Source of the DNA: Muricauda sp. MAR_2010_75
Lineage (GTDB): Bacteria; Bacteroidota; Bacteroidia; Flavobacteriales; Flavobacteriaceae
Length of the DNA: 64,000 nucleotides
Reading direction: 5' to 3'
Assembly (NCBI RefSeq): GCF_000745185.1
Contig: NZ_JQNJ01000001.1
Location: forward strand, 3,206,501-3,270,500
Positions 16,065-23,164 of this stretch are shown here, one piece after another. Both the position numbers and the translations under genes were made by a program. A model generated the notes under the pieces. The model ran no database searches. It saw only the letters and a program-made list of their open reading frames with translations, and had not been told where the DNA came from. The stretch's first letter is position 1, and each line of letters starts with the position of its first letter.

Positions 16065-16390
16065 GCAATATGAAGGTATTTGAATACAAATTCCCATATC
16101 TAAGTGGAGCATTCAAAGAATGGGTTTTAGCACCAAACAGGGAAGAATCCGATAAGTTTTATTTGTCATTTACAGATTGTGGTAACCTTGAAGGTGCCAT
16201 TATCACGGAAATACCCATAGAAAGTTTGTCAGCCTATTTCTTGATAGATCCTAACGAACCTGAACCGGATGAAGATGAAGAAGATTATAATGAAGAAGAT
16301 TATTCTGGTGGATATAAGAAAATAGAATCCTTCAAGGATTTTGCCGAAAGGGAAACAAAAACACAGCTAATATGCTGTAATGAATTTTAA
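16061..16390 (+). CDS. Acidic phage protein of unknown function
   Basis: The 109-residue product overlaps the previous stop by 4 bp. A run of Asp and Glu ('DEDEEDYNEEDYSGG', about residues 72-86) makes it strongly acidic. No domain is recognised. Acidic phage proteins of this size sometimes mimic DNA, but the acidic stretch here is confined to one loop. Confidence 0.5.
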   Translation: MSNMKVFEYKFPYLSGAFKEWVLAPNREESDKFYLSFTDCGNLEGAIITEIPIESLSAYFLIDPNEPEPDEDEEDYNEEDYSGGYKKIESFKDFAERETKTQLICCNEF

Positions 16391-16399
16391 AACTTAGGT

Positions 16400-16945
16400 A
16401 TGAACCAAATACAAGAATTCATCCAATACCTACTACAAAGTGTAAAGTTTTGGGTAATAGTTCAACCGTGGCAAACAGGGTTGATAGTCAGGTTTGGAAA
16501 ACGCATCAAAAAAGTGGAAAAGGGTGTTTACTTCAAGATACCCTACTTTGATAGTGTATACATCCAAGAGTCAAGGTTAAGGGTGGTCCCGCTATCCATG
16601 CAAACACTCACCACAAAGGATTTAAAGACGGTTACCCTTAATGGTGCCGTAGGATACTCCATAGGGTCAATTGAAGAACTGTACAAGTCCCTATTCCATC
16701 CGGAAAGCACTATAGCTAACATTGTAATGAGTGAAATATCTGATTTTATCTATGGAAAGGATTTGGTTGATATAACTCCCAAAACAATCCAAAAAAATGT
16801 ATTTGATAAGCTTAAAACTCATCAATATGGGTTGAGGTTTGAATACTTCAAGATAACCAATTTCGCTGTAGTGAGAACCTTCAGGTTGATACAGGACCAG
16901 AGTTGGATTGATGAACAATTAAAAATGAACGAAACAATTAAATAG
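16400..16945 (+). CDS. SPFH/band 7 (prohibitin-like) domain protein
   Basis: The 181-residue product opens with a membrane-associating stretch (LLQSVKFWVIVQPWQTGLIVRFGKR) and continues as an SPFH domain ('VEKGVYFKIPYFDSVYIQESRLRVVPLSMQTLTTKDLKTVTLNGAVGYSI'). The family includes HflK/C and prohibitin, which form membrane rings and modulate FtsH. The C-terminal helix is short. A phage-encoded SPFH protein could tune host FtsH, which controls lysis-lysogeny in lambda, but no direct evidence is visible. Confidence 0.75.
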   Translation: MNQIQEFIQYLLQSVKFWVIVQPWQTGLIVRFGKRIKKVEKGVYFKIPYFDSVYIQESRLRVVPLSMQTLTTKDLKTVTLNGAVGYSIGSIEELYKSLFHPESTIANIVMSEISDFIYGKDLVDITPKTIQKNVFDKLKTHQYGLRFEYFKITNFAVVRTFRLIQDQSWIDEQLKMNETIK

Positions 16946-16952
16946 AAAAAAT

Positions 16953-17141
16953 ATGTTAGAAAAAACCTGCAGAGTCACTTATAGTGCATCAAACAAGGAA
17001 ACAACTGATATGGGGGCTTTTACAGTCACACTAAACGGATCACTTGAAAGTTTAGCACCTCAAATAATTGATACGGCCATGGCTGAAATTAAGTTGAAGA
17101 ACTACACCAAGTTACAAGTAGCTATTGCACTTCAGCAATAG
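16953..17141 (+). CDS. Small phage protein of unknown function
   Basis: The 62-residue protein is co-directional and 7 bp downstream of the SPFH gene. No domain is recognised. Confidence 0.45.
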   Translation: MLEKTCRVTYSASNKETTDMGAFTVTLNGSLESLAPQIIDTAMAEIKLKNYTKLQVAIALQQ

Positions 17142-17155
17142 TAAAACACCTTAAT

Positions 17156-17365
17156 ATGATACTAGACCACGAAAAACTACACCGTGACATGCTCATAAAA
17201 TTGAGAAAGGAAGGAAAGACCCAAATCCAAGGTGCAAAGGAAATGGGATTAGCTTCTTCCATATTCCAAAGGGTATGGAGTTATAAGGATTTGAAGTTGA
17301 ACACTTACCTGGCCTTGGTAAGCTGGTTAAAAAAGGATGTGAGCTTTTATCTGATAAAACAATAG
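17156..17365 (+). CDS. Small helix-turn-helix protein
   Basis: The 69-residue protein carries 'TQIQGAKEMGLASSIFQRVWSYKDLKLNTYLALVSWL', which fits an XRE-like helix-turn-helix. It is probably a phage regulator. The target is unknown. Confidence 0.5.
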   Translation: MILDHEKLHRDMLIKLRKEGKTQIQGAKEMGLASSIFQRVWSYKDLKLNTYLALVSWLKKDVSFYLIKQ

Positions 17366-17367
17366 CA

Positions 17368-17748
17368 ATGGAGAATGATATAGATAAAATATCCGAATAC
17401 TTAGCTATAGAAATTTCCCAAAGCAACATTTATTCGGTGCAAGACATAAAGTCAAAAATAAAAGCATCATTGGCCTTGCTTTGGACAAAATCAGATCAGA
17501 AGGGGTATAGAAAGAAAATTGCTGGTATGCAATCCAGGCTTGAAGGTAGAGCAAAACACAACACCTTAATGAAGGCAATGGGAGAGTTTTGGAAACCCTA
17601 TGCTTTGAGCAGAATGAGTGATGAAGAAAAAATAGATGCTTTTTATGAAATAGAAAAATTGGAGTTTGAAATAGGCCACATAAGTACAGTTAGATCTAGG
17701 GAAGAAATATCTAAAGCATATTATTCAAAGCTCCAAACAGATTTGTAA
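17368..17748 (+). CDS. Helical phage protein of unknown function
   Basis: The 126-residue all-helical charged protein lies 2 bp after the helix-turn-helix gene. It contains a basic segment with 'SRLEGRAKHNTLMKAMGEFWKPYALSRM'. No family is recognised. Confidence 0.5.
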   Translation: MENDIDKISEYLAIEISQSNIYSVQDIKSKIKASLALLWTKSDQKGYRKKIAGMQSRLEGRAKHNTLMKAMGEFWKPYALSRMSDEEKIDAFYEIEKLEFEIGHISTVRSREEISKAYYSKLQTDL

Positions 17749-17768
17749 AACCTTTAAATATATAAACC

Positions 17769-17909
17769 ATGAGAATACTCTGCTACATATTCGGTCATTA
17801 CTGGAAACGTCATGATCAAAAAAAACACAATAGAAGGAAGTGCATGATTTGTGGACTCAAAGAGTACTCCCATAAGGCGTTCCCGGATAACTGGTTTAAG
17901 GTTTACTGA
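17769..17909 (+). CDS. Tiny zinc-ribbon-like protein
   Basis: The 46-residue basic product has Cys5 and a CMIC motif near residue 25 plus several His residues, so it may bind one metal ion. The stop overlaps the following start (ATGA). The gene call rests on position and coupling. Confidence 0.45.
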   Translation: MRILCYIFGHYWKRHDQKKHNRRKCMICGLKEYSHKAFPDNWFKVY

Positions 17910-18019
17910 TGAAGTGGTATAAATATCATAAGGGAGATTGGCTATTGCTTATTTCCATAGCTATAAGCCTAGGCACCATTATTTGGTTGGTAACTGAATA
18001 TTACAAACTCAAATCATAA
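17909..18019 (+). CDS. Tiny single-pass membrane protein
   Basis: The 36-residue product has one transmembrane helix (WLLLISIAISLGTIIWLV) preceded by basic residues. It overlaps the stop of the zinc-ribbon-like gene. Confidence 0.4.
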   Translation: MKWYKYHKGDWLLLISIAISLGTIIWLVTEYYKLKS

Positions 18020-18021
18020 TA

Positions 18022-18312
18022 ATGACAAACACCAAAGTAGTTCATTGTAAAAAAGAAGCATTTGATGTGTATATAGGTAGACCAAGTAAATGGGGAAATC
18101 CATTTTCTCACAAAGAAGGGACCTTGGCTAAATTCAAAGTTACCTCCCGTGAAAAAGCTGTTGAGCAATATAGGGAATGGATTACCAATGGAAAAGGCAA
18201 ACATCTGTTGAAAGATTTACATGAGCTAAAAGGGAAGATTCTTGGTTGTTGGTGCCACCCTCAAAAATGCCATGGTGATGTATTGGTAGAATTGGTAAAT
18301 AATTTGAAATGA
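18022..18312 (+). CDS. DUF4326 protein
   Basis: The 96-residue protein shows the full DUF4326 signature: 'DVYIGRPSKWGNPFSHKEG' near the N terminus and 'GKILGCWCHPQKCHGDVLVELVN' near the C terminus. The conserved Cys and His suggest metal binding or catalysis. DUF4326 is frequent in phages, with no established role. It overlaps the C5 methyltransferase start by 4 bp. Confidence 0.85.
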   Translation: MTNTKVVHCKKEAFDVYIGRPSKWGNPFSHKEGTLAKFKVTSREKAVEQYREWITNGKGKHLLKDLHELKGKILGCWCHPQKCHGDVLVELVNNLK

Positions 18313-19820
18313 TAAAAGTAGGAAGTGACTGTAGTGGAATAGGTGCCTTTATACAGGCATTAAAAGCCCTTGGAATAGAGTATACTGAAGAATTCGCATG
18401 TGACTTTGATTACTATGCCCGTATAAGCTATTTGGCCAACTATGGCACTGTGGAAGATTTAAAGCTGGCCAGAACCAAACAACACAAAAAATACGCTGAT
18501 GGCGTCAAGAAAATAGCATTGAGCGAAGAAGAGCCCACAGTTGATGATATCAGGTTTCTGAATGAAGCAAATGAGTTTGCCAAATCCTTCAGTTTCTACT
18601 TCCCGTTCAATATGTACCAAAGGGATATACCAAAGGATCCATTGGACATTTATGTCAGCACAGTACCCCGCCAGGCTTTCAGCATTGCCGGAAAGCGAAA
18701 AGGTGAGGGTGATAAGCGTGGTATACTGTTCTACAACAGCCATGAGTTCATCCAAAAGAACAAACCAAGGTATTTCCTATTCGAGAACGTTAAAGGACTT
18801 CTAAGCCACGATAAAGATTCCAATGACCCCAAGAATCCGATAGGAAGGACTTTCAATAAATGGATACAGCTATTGGGTGGAAAAAGCATAGATGGCAACC
18901 AGGTATTGTTTCCACATGATGATGCTGTACCATACCACATCTACATCAAGGTTTTGAACGCAACTGATTTTGGTGTGCCCCAAAACAGGGAAAGGGTTTT
19001 TATTGTTGGTATCCGGGATGATGTTAATAATAGATTTGAATGGCCTAGTCCTATTACATTAGAAAAGCAATTAATTGATATTCTTGAAGATGAGGTTGAT
19101 GAAAAATATTTTTTAACTAAAAAAGCTGTCCAATACTTATTTAAAGGTCAGAAAGAACGTGGTAGAAATAGATTTAACATTAGCGATGGGGAAGGTATAA
19201 GTACTGCAATAACCTCAAACTATAGTAAAGGAGTTCATAATCAAGGGGAAACATATATATCTCATCCTGTATGTGTAAGATGGCAAAATAAAGATTCTGG
19301 TGTTGTTATTGATTCTAAGGCACCATCACTTAGATCTTCGGGTGGTACGGATATTAGAAAAAAACCATGTGTGTTGGTTAAATCAGCCAATTCAAAAGGA
19401 TTTGAAGAAGCAACGGAGTATGATTCAATCAATTTTTCACACCCAAATTCAAAAACTAGAAGGGGTAGAGTAGGTAAAAAGGTTGCTCAAACTCTTGATG
19501 CTTCATGTAATCAAGGTATTTGTATCCCTGTAAATTCTCCAGATATCAAAAATAAGGATCAAAACGGAAGAAGGTTTAAAACCAATGGTGAGGTTAGTTT
19601 TACTTTGACCTCACAGGACCGGCACGGGGTATTGATAAGCAATGATAGTGGCCAATCTTTTAAAATTAGAAGATTTACCCCAAGGGAATGTTTAAGACTG
19701 ATGGGTTTCCCAGATTATTTTAAGATAGCAGTTAGCGACACTCAAATCTATAGACAATCCGGAAACAGCATTGTAATGGATGTTTTAAGTGCCATAATAA
19801 ATAATCTAAAACTCATTTGA
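18309..19820 (+). CDS. DNA (cytosine-5)-methyltransferase homologue lacking the catalytic Cys
   Basis: The 503-residue protein has the C5-methyltransferase order: motif I 'DCSGIGAFIQALKALG' (residue 7 onward), motif IV region, motif VI 'FLFENVKGLL' (Glu158), motif VIII 'TDFGVPQNRERVFIVG', a long target-recognition region (about 240-440), motif IX 'RRFTPRECLRLMGFP' and motif X 'YRQSGNSIV'. In motif IV the usual Pro-Cys-Gln reads Pro-Arg-Gln. Arg121 is encoded by CGC at 18669-18671, one transition from TGC. All other motifs are intact. As written it should bind DNA and AdoMet but not form the Cys adduct. Confidence 0.9.
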   Translation: MIKVGSDCSGIGAFIQALKALGIEYTEEFACDFDYYARISYLANYGTVEDLKLARTKQHKKYADGVKKIALSEEEPTVDDIRFLNEANEFAKSFSFYFPFNMYQRDIPKDPLDIYVSTVPRQAFSIAGKRKGEGDKRGILFYNSHEFIQKNKPRYFLFENVKGLLSHDKDSNDPKNPIGRTFNKWIQLLGGKSIDGNQVLFPHDDAVPYHIYIKVLNATDFGVPQNRERVFIVGIRDDVNNRFEWPSPITLEKQLIDILEDEVDEKYFLTKKAVQYLFKGQKERGRNRFNISDGEGISTAITSNYSKGVHNQGETYISHPVCVRWQNKDSGVVIDSKAPSLRSSGGTDIRKKPCVLVKSANSKGFEEATEYDSINFSHPNSKTRRGRVGKKVAQTLDASCNQGICIPVNSPDIKNKDQNGRRFKTNGEVSFTLTSQDRHGVLISNDSGQSFKIRRFTPRECLRLMGFPDYFKIAVSDTQIYRQSGNSIVMDVLSAIINNLKLI

Positions 19821-20194
19821 TGGCTTTAAAACTGAAAATACTTCCCCAATACAAACCAAATGAACTTAGGTCATTGGATGTGCTTCAATTCGCTTATGAT
19901 GAGGTGTTATTTGAAAAGATAATTGAAACAGAAAGATTGCATGGTAAACCGGTCAAACTTCCAGTAGAATCGCATGTGGCTAGTGGGGCATTTGATAATT
20001 CAACCTTTGGTCCAACCACTAAAACCCTATATGGTGACATCATCAAAGAGTTACCTGTATGGCGTTTAAAATCAATCTTCCTTGAAGGCAATCTGGAAGA
20101 TTGGAAATTGAATGAAACATGGAGAAACAAGGCTGTAAGAGCCTTTTTAATGCAAATGGATGATAAAATGAAAGTGTGGCTTTATTGGCACTAG
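19820..20194 (+). CDS. Phage protein of unknown function
   Basis: ATG 19820 overlaps the methyltransferase stop (TGATGG) and gives 124 residues. The sequence is mixed alpha/beta, with 'ESHVASGAFDNSTFGPTTKTLYGDI' in the middle. No family is recognised. It precedes the replication genes. Confidence 0.5.
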   Translation: MALKLKILPQYKPNELRSLDVLQFAYDEVLFEKIIETERLHGKPVKLPVESHVASGAFDNSTFGPTTKTLYGDIIKELPVWRLKSIFLEGNLEDWKLNETWRNKAVRAFLMQMDDKMKVWLYWH

Positions 20195-20213
20195 AATTAA
20201 AATAACTATTGAA

Positions 20214-21089
20214 ATGAATAAAGATTTTACGTTTCCATTCTATTATAAAGAATGGTTGGTCAGCACCCAAGGAATGCCAGCAGATGTTAGGGGTTGGTAT
20301 ATAAACCTTTTATGTCACCAAGCAGACAAACAGGTGTTACCAAACAACATTGAAGATTTAGCAGATCTAGCTGGGGTAAAAATAAGTGAATACCAAAGGT
20401 TTGTTGACGGGTACAACCAATGGTTACACCATAAGTTCAACCCGACAGATAACGGTGGGTTGGAAAATGCAAAAATGAAGTCAGTTCTAAATAGTAGAAA
20501 AGAGTATTTGGATAATCAAGCTAAAAAGTCCAAAGTAGCTGTATTTATAAGGGTTAAGCGTAAAGAACACTCATTTGACCCAGATGTTTGGAAGTTACTT
20601 AGTTCAAAGCTAATGGATATTGATACCTCTTATTTATCAAAAAAAGAAATATATAAAAAATATGAATCTTGGTTCAACCAATGGTTGAACCAAAGGTTGA
20701 ACCCTTCAATTGAAAATGATAATGATAATATATATATAACTAATAAAGAAAAAGGGGGTGTGGGGGAAAAAACGACCATTGGATTTGAAGAAGTGGTTGA
20801 TTTGGATTTAGTGAAGAATGAAATAAAAAACTCCATTACTTGGAAAGAAGGAATTGTCAGGACCGTGAAAAATGAATATAACAAACAATTTTCACTTACC
20901 AAGCTGGATGAATTATTGGAAAGGTTTGATGAACTGATTTGGAATGATGGTGAAACCGAAAAAAGCCTTAAGGGATATAAAAAGCATTTCAACAGATGGC
21001 TGATTGCTGAATATCAAAAAAATGCAAATGGTAAGTCGGTAAAGGCATCTGAAAAGACCAAAACAAATAAAAAACTTCAGAATCTATGA
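20214..21089 (+). CDS. Replication initiator-like protein (lambda O-like position)
   Basis: The 291-residue protein has an N-terminal DUF1376-like segment ('FPFYYKEWLVSTQGMPADVRGWYINLLCHQ...LPNNIEDLADLAGV') typical of phage replication proteins with a winged helix. A low-complexity linker (about 150-185, Asn/Gln/Asp-rich) leads to a helical C-terminal part. The linker DNA contains iteron-like repeats next to an AT-rich tract, as in lambda O. Its stop overlaps the start of a DnaC-like loader. The pair fits an O/P replication module that loads the host helicase. Confidence 0.75.
   Translation: MNKDFTFPFYYKEWLVSTQGMPADVRGWYINLLCHQADKQVLPNNIEDLADLAGVKISEYQRFVDGYNQWLHHKFNPTDNGGLENAKMKSVLNSRKEYLDNQAKKSKVAVFIRVKRKEHSFDPDVWKLLSSKLMDIDTSYLSKKEIYKKYESWFNQWLNQRLNPSIENDNDNIYITNKEKGGVGEKTTIGFEEVVDLDLVKNEIKNSITWKEGIVRTVKNEYNKQFSLTKLDELLERFDELIWNDGETEKSLKGYKKHFNRWLIAEYQKNANGKSVKASEKTKTNKKLQNL
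20671..20760 (+). other. Candidate phage replication origin inside the initiator gene
   Basis: GGTTCAACC, AAT, GGTTGAACC, AAA, GGTTGAACC lie in 33 bp: one inverted and two direct copies of a 9-mer. A long AT-rich tract (20715-20748) and a purine-rich G stretch follow. The order of iterons then AT-rich DNA within the linker of the initiator gene matches the lambda origin. No function is proved. Confidence 0.55.
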
Positions 21090-21823
21090 GTTTCATTCCA
21101 AAAACACCACAAGATGCAATCAGGAATTTAACCCAAAAGAAAGCCAATGCTGATGGGTTAAGTGATAATCAAGTCAAAGCGGTTCATGGGGTATATTCCA
21201 AATATCCTGAGATGTCGAAAAAACAAGCGATCAGCATTGATTTTTATGGATTATTTGAGAAGCATAGCCGTTTACTTGAACCGAAGTATCAAGTTAACAA
21301 GATAATCAAAACATTGGCTTGGTATTTCATGGGCGACCCAAATTTTGATAGATACAACTTGGTTACCAATGAATCCAAGGCGAGTTTAAAAAAAGGGCTT
21401 TTTATCTATGGTCCAGTTGGGGTTGGGAAAACTATGTTTTTTGATGTTTTAACCAATATCAACAAAGAGCTTTTTGAGGAATATGAACGCCATGCCTTTG
21501 GTTTTACAAAGATTTCCGCTCCCGGATTTGTGAATGAATTTATGCACTCAGCAAAGGGTAGAAACAAAACCGTTGTTGACCTAGAATATTATCAGAGAAA
21601 CAAGCTCTATATAGACGATTTAGGGGCTGAACATAAGTGTTTCAACCAATTTGAACTGTTTGGTGACATTCTCTTTGAAAGGCATAGGAATAAGGCCATT
21701 ACCTATGTGACAACAAATCTTCATCCAACCGAAATTGAAGAACGATATGGGGAGCGTATTGGTGATAGGCTTATTGAAATGTTCAATGTCATTAGATGGG
21801 ATGGAGATAGTCTAAGGCATTAA
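21086..21823 (+). CDS. DnaC-like AAA+ helicase loader
   Basis: The 245-residue ATPase has Walker A 'GPVGVGKT' (109-116), Walker B 'KLYIDDLGAE' and the DnaC/DnaI-type sensor region 'TYVTTNLHPTEIEERYGERIGDRL' with an Arg finger. DnaC-like proteins load the replicative helicase at the origin. It overlaps the initiator-like gene by 4 bp. No phage helicase of the DnaB type is seen, so it probably recruits the host one. Confidence 0.9.
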   Translation: MSFIPKTPQDAIRNLTQKKANADGLSDNQVKAVHGVYSKYPEMSKKQAISIDFYGLFEKHSRLLEPKYQVNKIIKTLAWYFMGDPNFDRYNLVTNESKASLKKGLFIYGPVGVGKTMFFDVLTNINKELFEEYERHAFGFTKISAPGFVNEFMHSAKGRNKTVVDLEYYQRNKLYIDDLGAEHKCFNQFELFGDILFERHRNKAITYVTTNLHPTEIEERYGERIGDRLIEMFNVIRWDGDSLRH

Positions 21824-21878
21824 TTTTTATGGGGCAGGGGGGTAATGATTTCCAATTTTTTATAAAACTTTTTTAGAT

Positions 21879-22175
21879 ATGGGGAGTATAATCAAGCTAC
21901 GGATTAAAAGAGCTATAATTTTAGAAGATGCTCGTAGGTTAAAAGAAGGGGAGAAAACCATCAATAACATTAGGCAGCTGGCACTGCTCATGGTTGATAG
22001 CTACCCGGATAAGTATGTCTTTGAAAACATCAATGTTTGGTTATGTAAATTGAATACTACGGGCATCAAGAATATCAAGCAAACCTATGTAATGAAAGAA
22101 ACGATTGACGATTTATGTAAAGTACTGAACATCAGCGAAGAAGAATTAATTAACGAAGTTGAATGTGTTGATTGA
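21879..22175 (+). CDS. Helical phage protein, possible regulator
   Basis: The 98-residue protein consists of helices with a C-terminal 'ETIDDLCKVLNISEEELINE' that resembles half of a helix-turn-helix. It is the last gene of the early operon before the packaging module. Late genes need a switch, so an activator role is possible but unproved. Confidence 0.5.
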   Translation: MGSIIKLRIKRAIILEDARRLKEGEKTINNIRQLALLMVDSYPDKYVFENINVWLCKLNTTGIKNIKQTYVMKETIDDLCKVLNISEEELINEVECVD

Positions 22176-22265
22176 AATGGGTATAAGGTACTGTAAACCA
22201 AATAGATACCCATCGGAATACGTTGCGCACGCCGAAAAAAGCATGCTTGACACACTTTTGATATC

Positions 22266-22342
22266 TGTAACAGCATGTGTAACACGATAAAGTGTTACAA
22301 CTCAAAAAAAGCATCGAAACCCCAATAAAAACAAGTGTAACA
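22266..22342. promoter_or_regulatory. Cluster of TGTAACA sites upstream of small terminase
   Basis: TGTAACA occurs at 22266, 22278 and 22336 and in reverse at 22293-22299. The second and third copies form a perfect palindrome TGTAACAC-6-GTGTTACA. The cluster sits directly before the terminase small subunit gene, where cos or pac sites often lie. It could equally bind a late activator. Confidence 0.5.
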
Positions 22343-22344
22343 GG

Positions 22345-23019
22345 ATGTTGTTAACCCCTAAAGATTTTGCTAAAGCCATCGGTAAGAGTTACGGAACCAT
22401 AAGGCAACACATCAGCCGAAAAAAAATATTTAAGTCTGGGGATTTTATCGACACTGATTATGAACTGAACAAACTTTACATTTTATCACAGACCAATGGA
22501 CGTGGGTTGAATTTTGATAAAATTGACGATACTGAAATTGATAAACCAAAGAACCCTACCCCAAAAAAAACCACTAAACCCACAGTTGAAAAACCTACAC
22601 CACCCCCAACAAAGGAAGTTCGCCCAGCTTCAGAACCAAGTCAGGAAGAAGTTATCAGGTGGAACCTGGATCTAAGGAAGAAACAAGCGGATGCAGAAAA
22701 ATCTGAAAGAGACAATGAGCTAAAGCGTATAGAAATTCAAAGAAAGATGGGCAAACTAATGCCCATTGAATTGGTTGAAAAGATTTTGACCGTCAATATC
22801 CAAGCGGTTTTTAGATCGTTTGAAACAGAAGCTGAAAACATTGCATCCACTTATTGTGAAATACTAGGAGGTGACAGAACCCACTTAAGTGAGATGGCCG
22901 ATCAAATGAGAAAACATTTACAAAAAGCAATAGAAGAAACTAAATCTCAATCAGCTATTGAGGTTAATCAAGCAATTAAAGATTATGCTGAAGTCAGAAA
23001 CAGGGGAGAGAGAAAATAG
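22345..23019 (+). CDS. Terminase small subunit-like protein
   Basis: The 224-residue protein has an N-terminal helix-turn-helix ('TPKDFAKAIGKSYGTIRQHISRKKI'), a Pro/Lys/Thr-rich linker (about 65-105) and a long helical C-terminal part with 'KLMPIELVEKIL', an arrangement like lambda Nu1-type small terminases. It would bind the packaging site and recruit the large subunit, encoded two genes downstream. Confidence 0.75.
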   Translation: MLLTPKDFAKAIGKSYGTIRQHISRKKIFKSGDFIDTDYELNKLYILSQTNGRGLNFDKIDDTEIDKPKNPTPKKTTKPTVEKPTPPPTKEVRPASEPSQEEVIRWNLDLRKKQADAEKSERDNELKRIEIQRKMGKLMPIELVEKILTVNIQAVFRSFETEAENIASTYCEILGGDRTHLSEMADQMRKHLQKAIEETKSQSAIEVNQAIKDYAEVRNRGERK

Positions 23020-23161
23020 TTTGGATAAATATAGTACATGCCCAAAGTGTAATATAAAGGCTTTTAGAAAGATTGCAAACGGCCTTCCCAACACCACTAA
23101 AGGGGGTAAAAAACTGGATTTATGGTATTGTGCCCAATGTAGGCACCAAAAAATATTTTGA
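22985..23161 (+). CDS. Small zinc-ribbon protein
   Basis: Starting at ATG 22985 the product is 58 residues with two Cys pairs ('CPKCNIKAF' and 'CAQCRHQ') in the spacing of a zinc ribbon. It overlaps the end of the small terminase gene by 35 bp in another frame and ends 3 bp before the large terminase. It may assist packaging or be a transcription factor-like protein. Confidence 0.6.
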   Translation: MLKSETGERENSLDKYSTCPKCNIKAFRKIANGLPNTTKGGKKLDLWYCAQCRHQKIF

Positions 23162-23164
23162 ATT

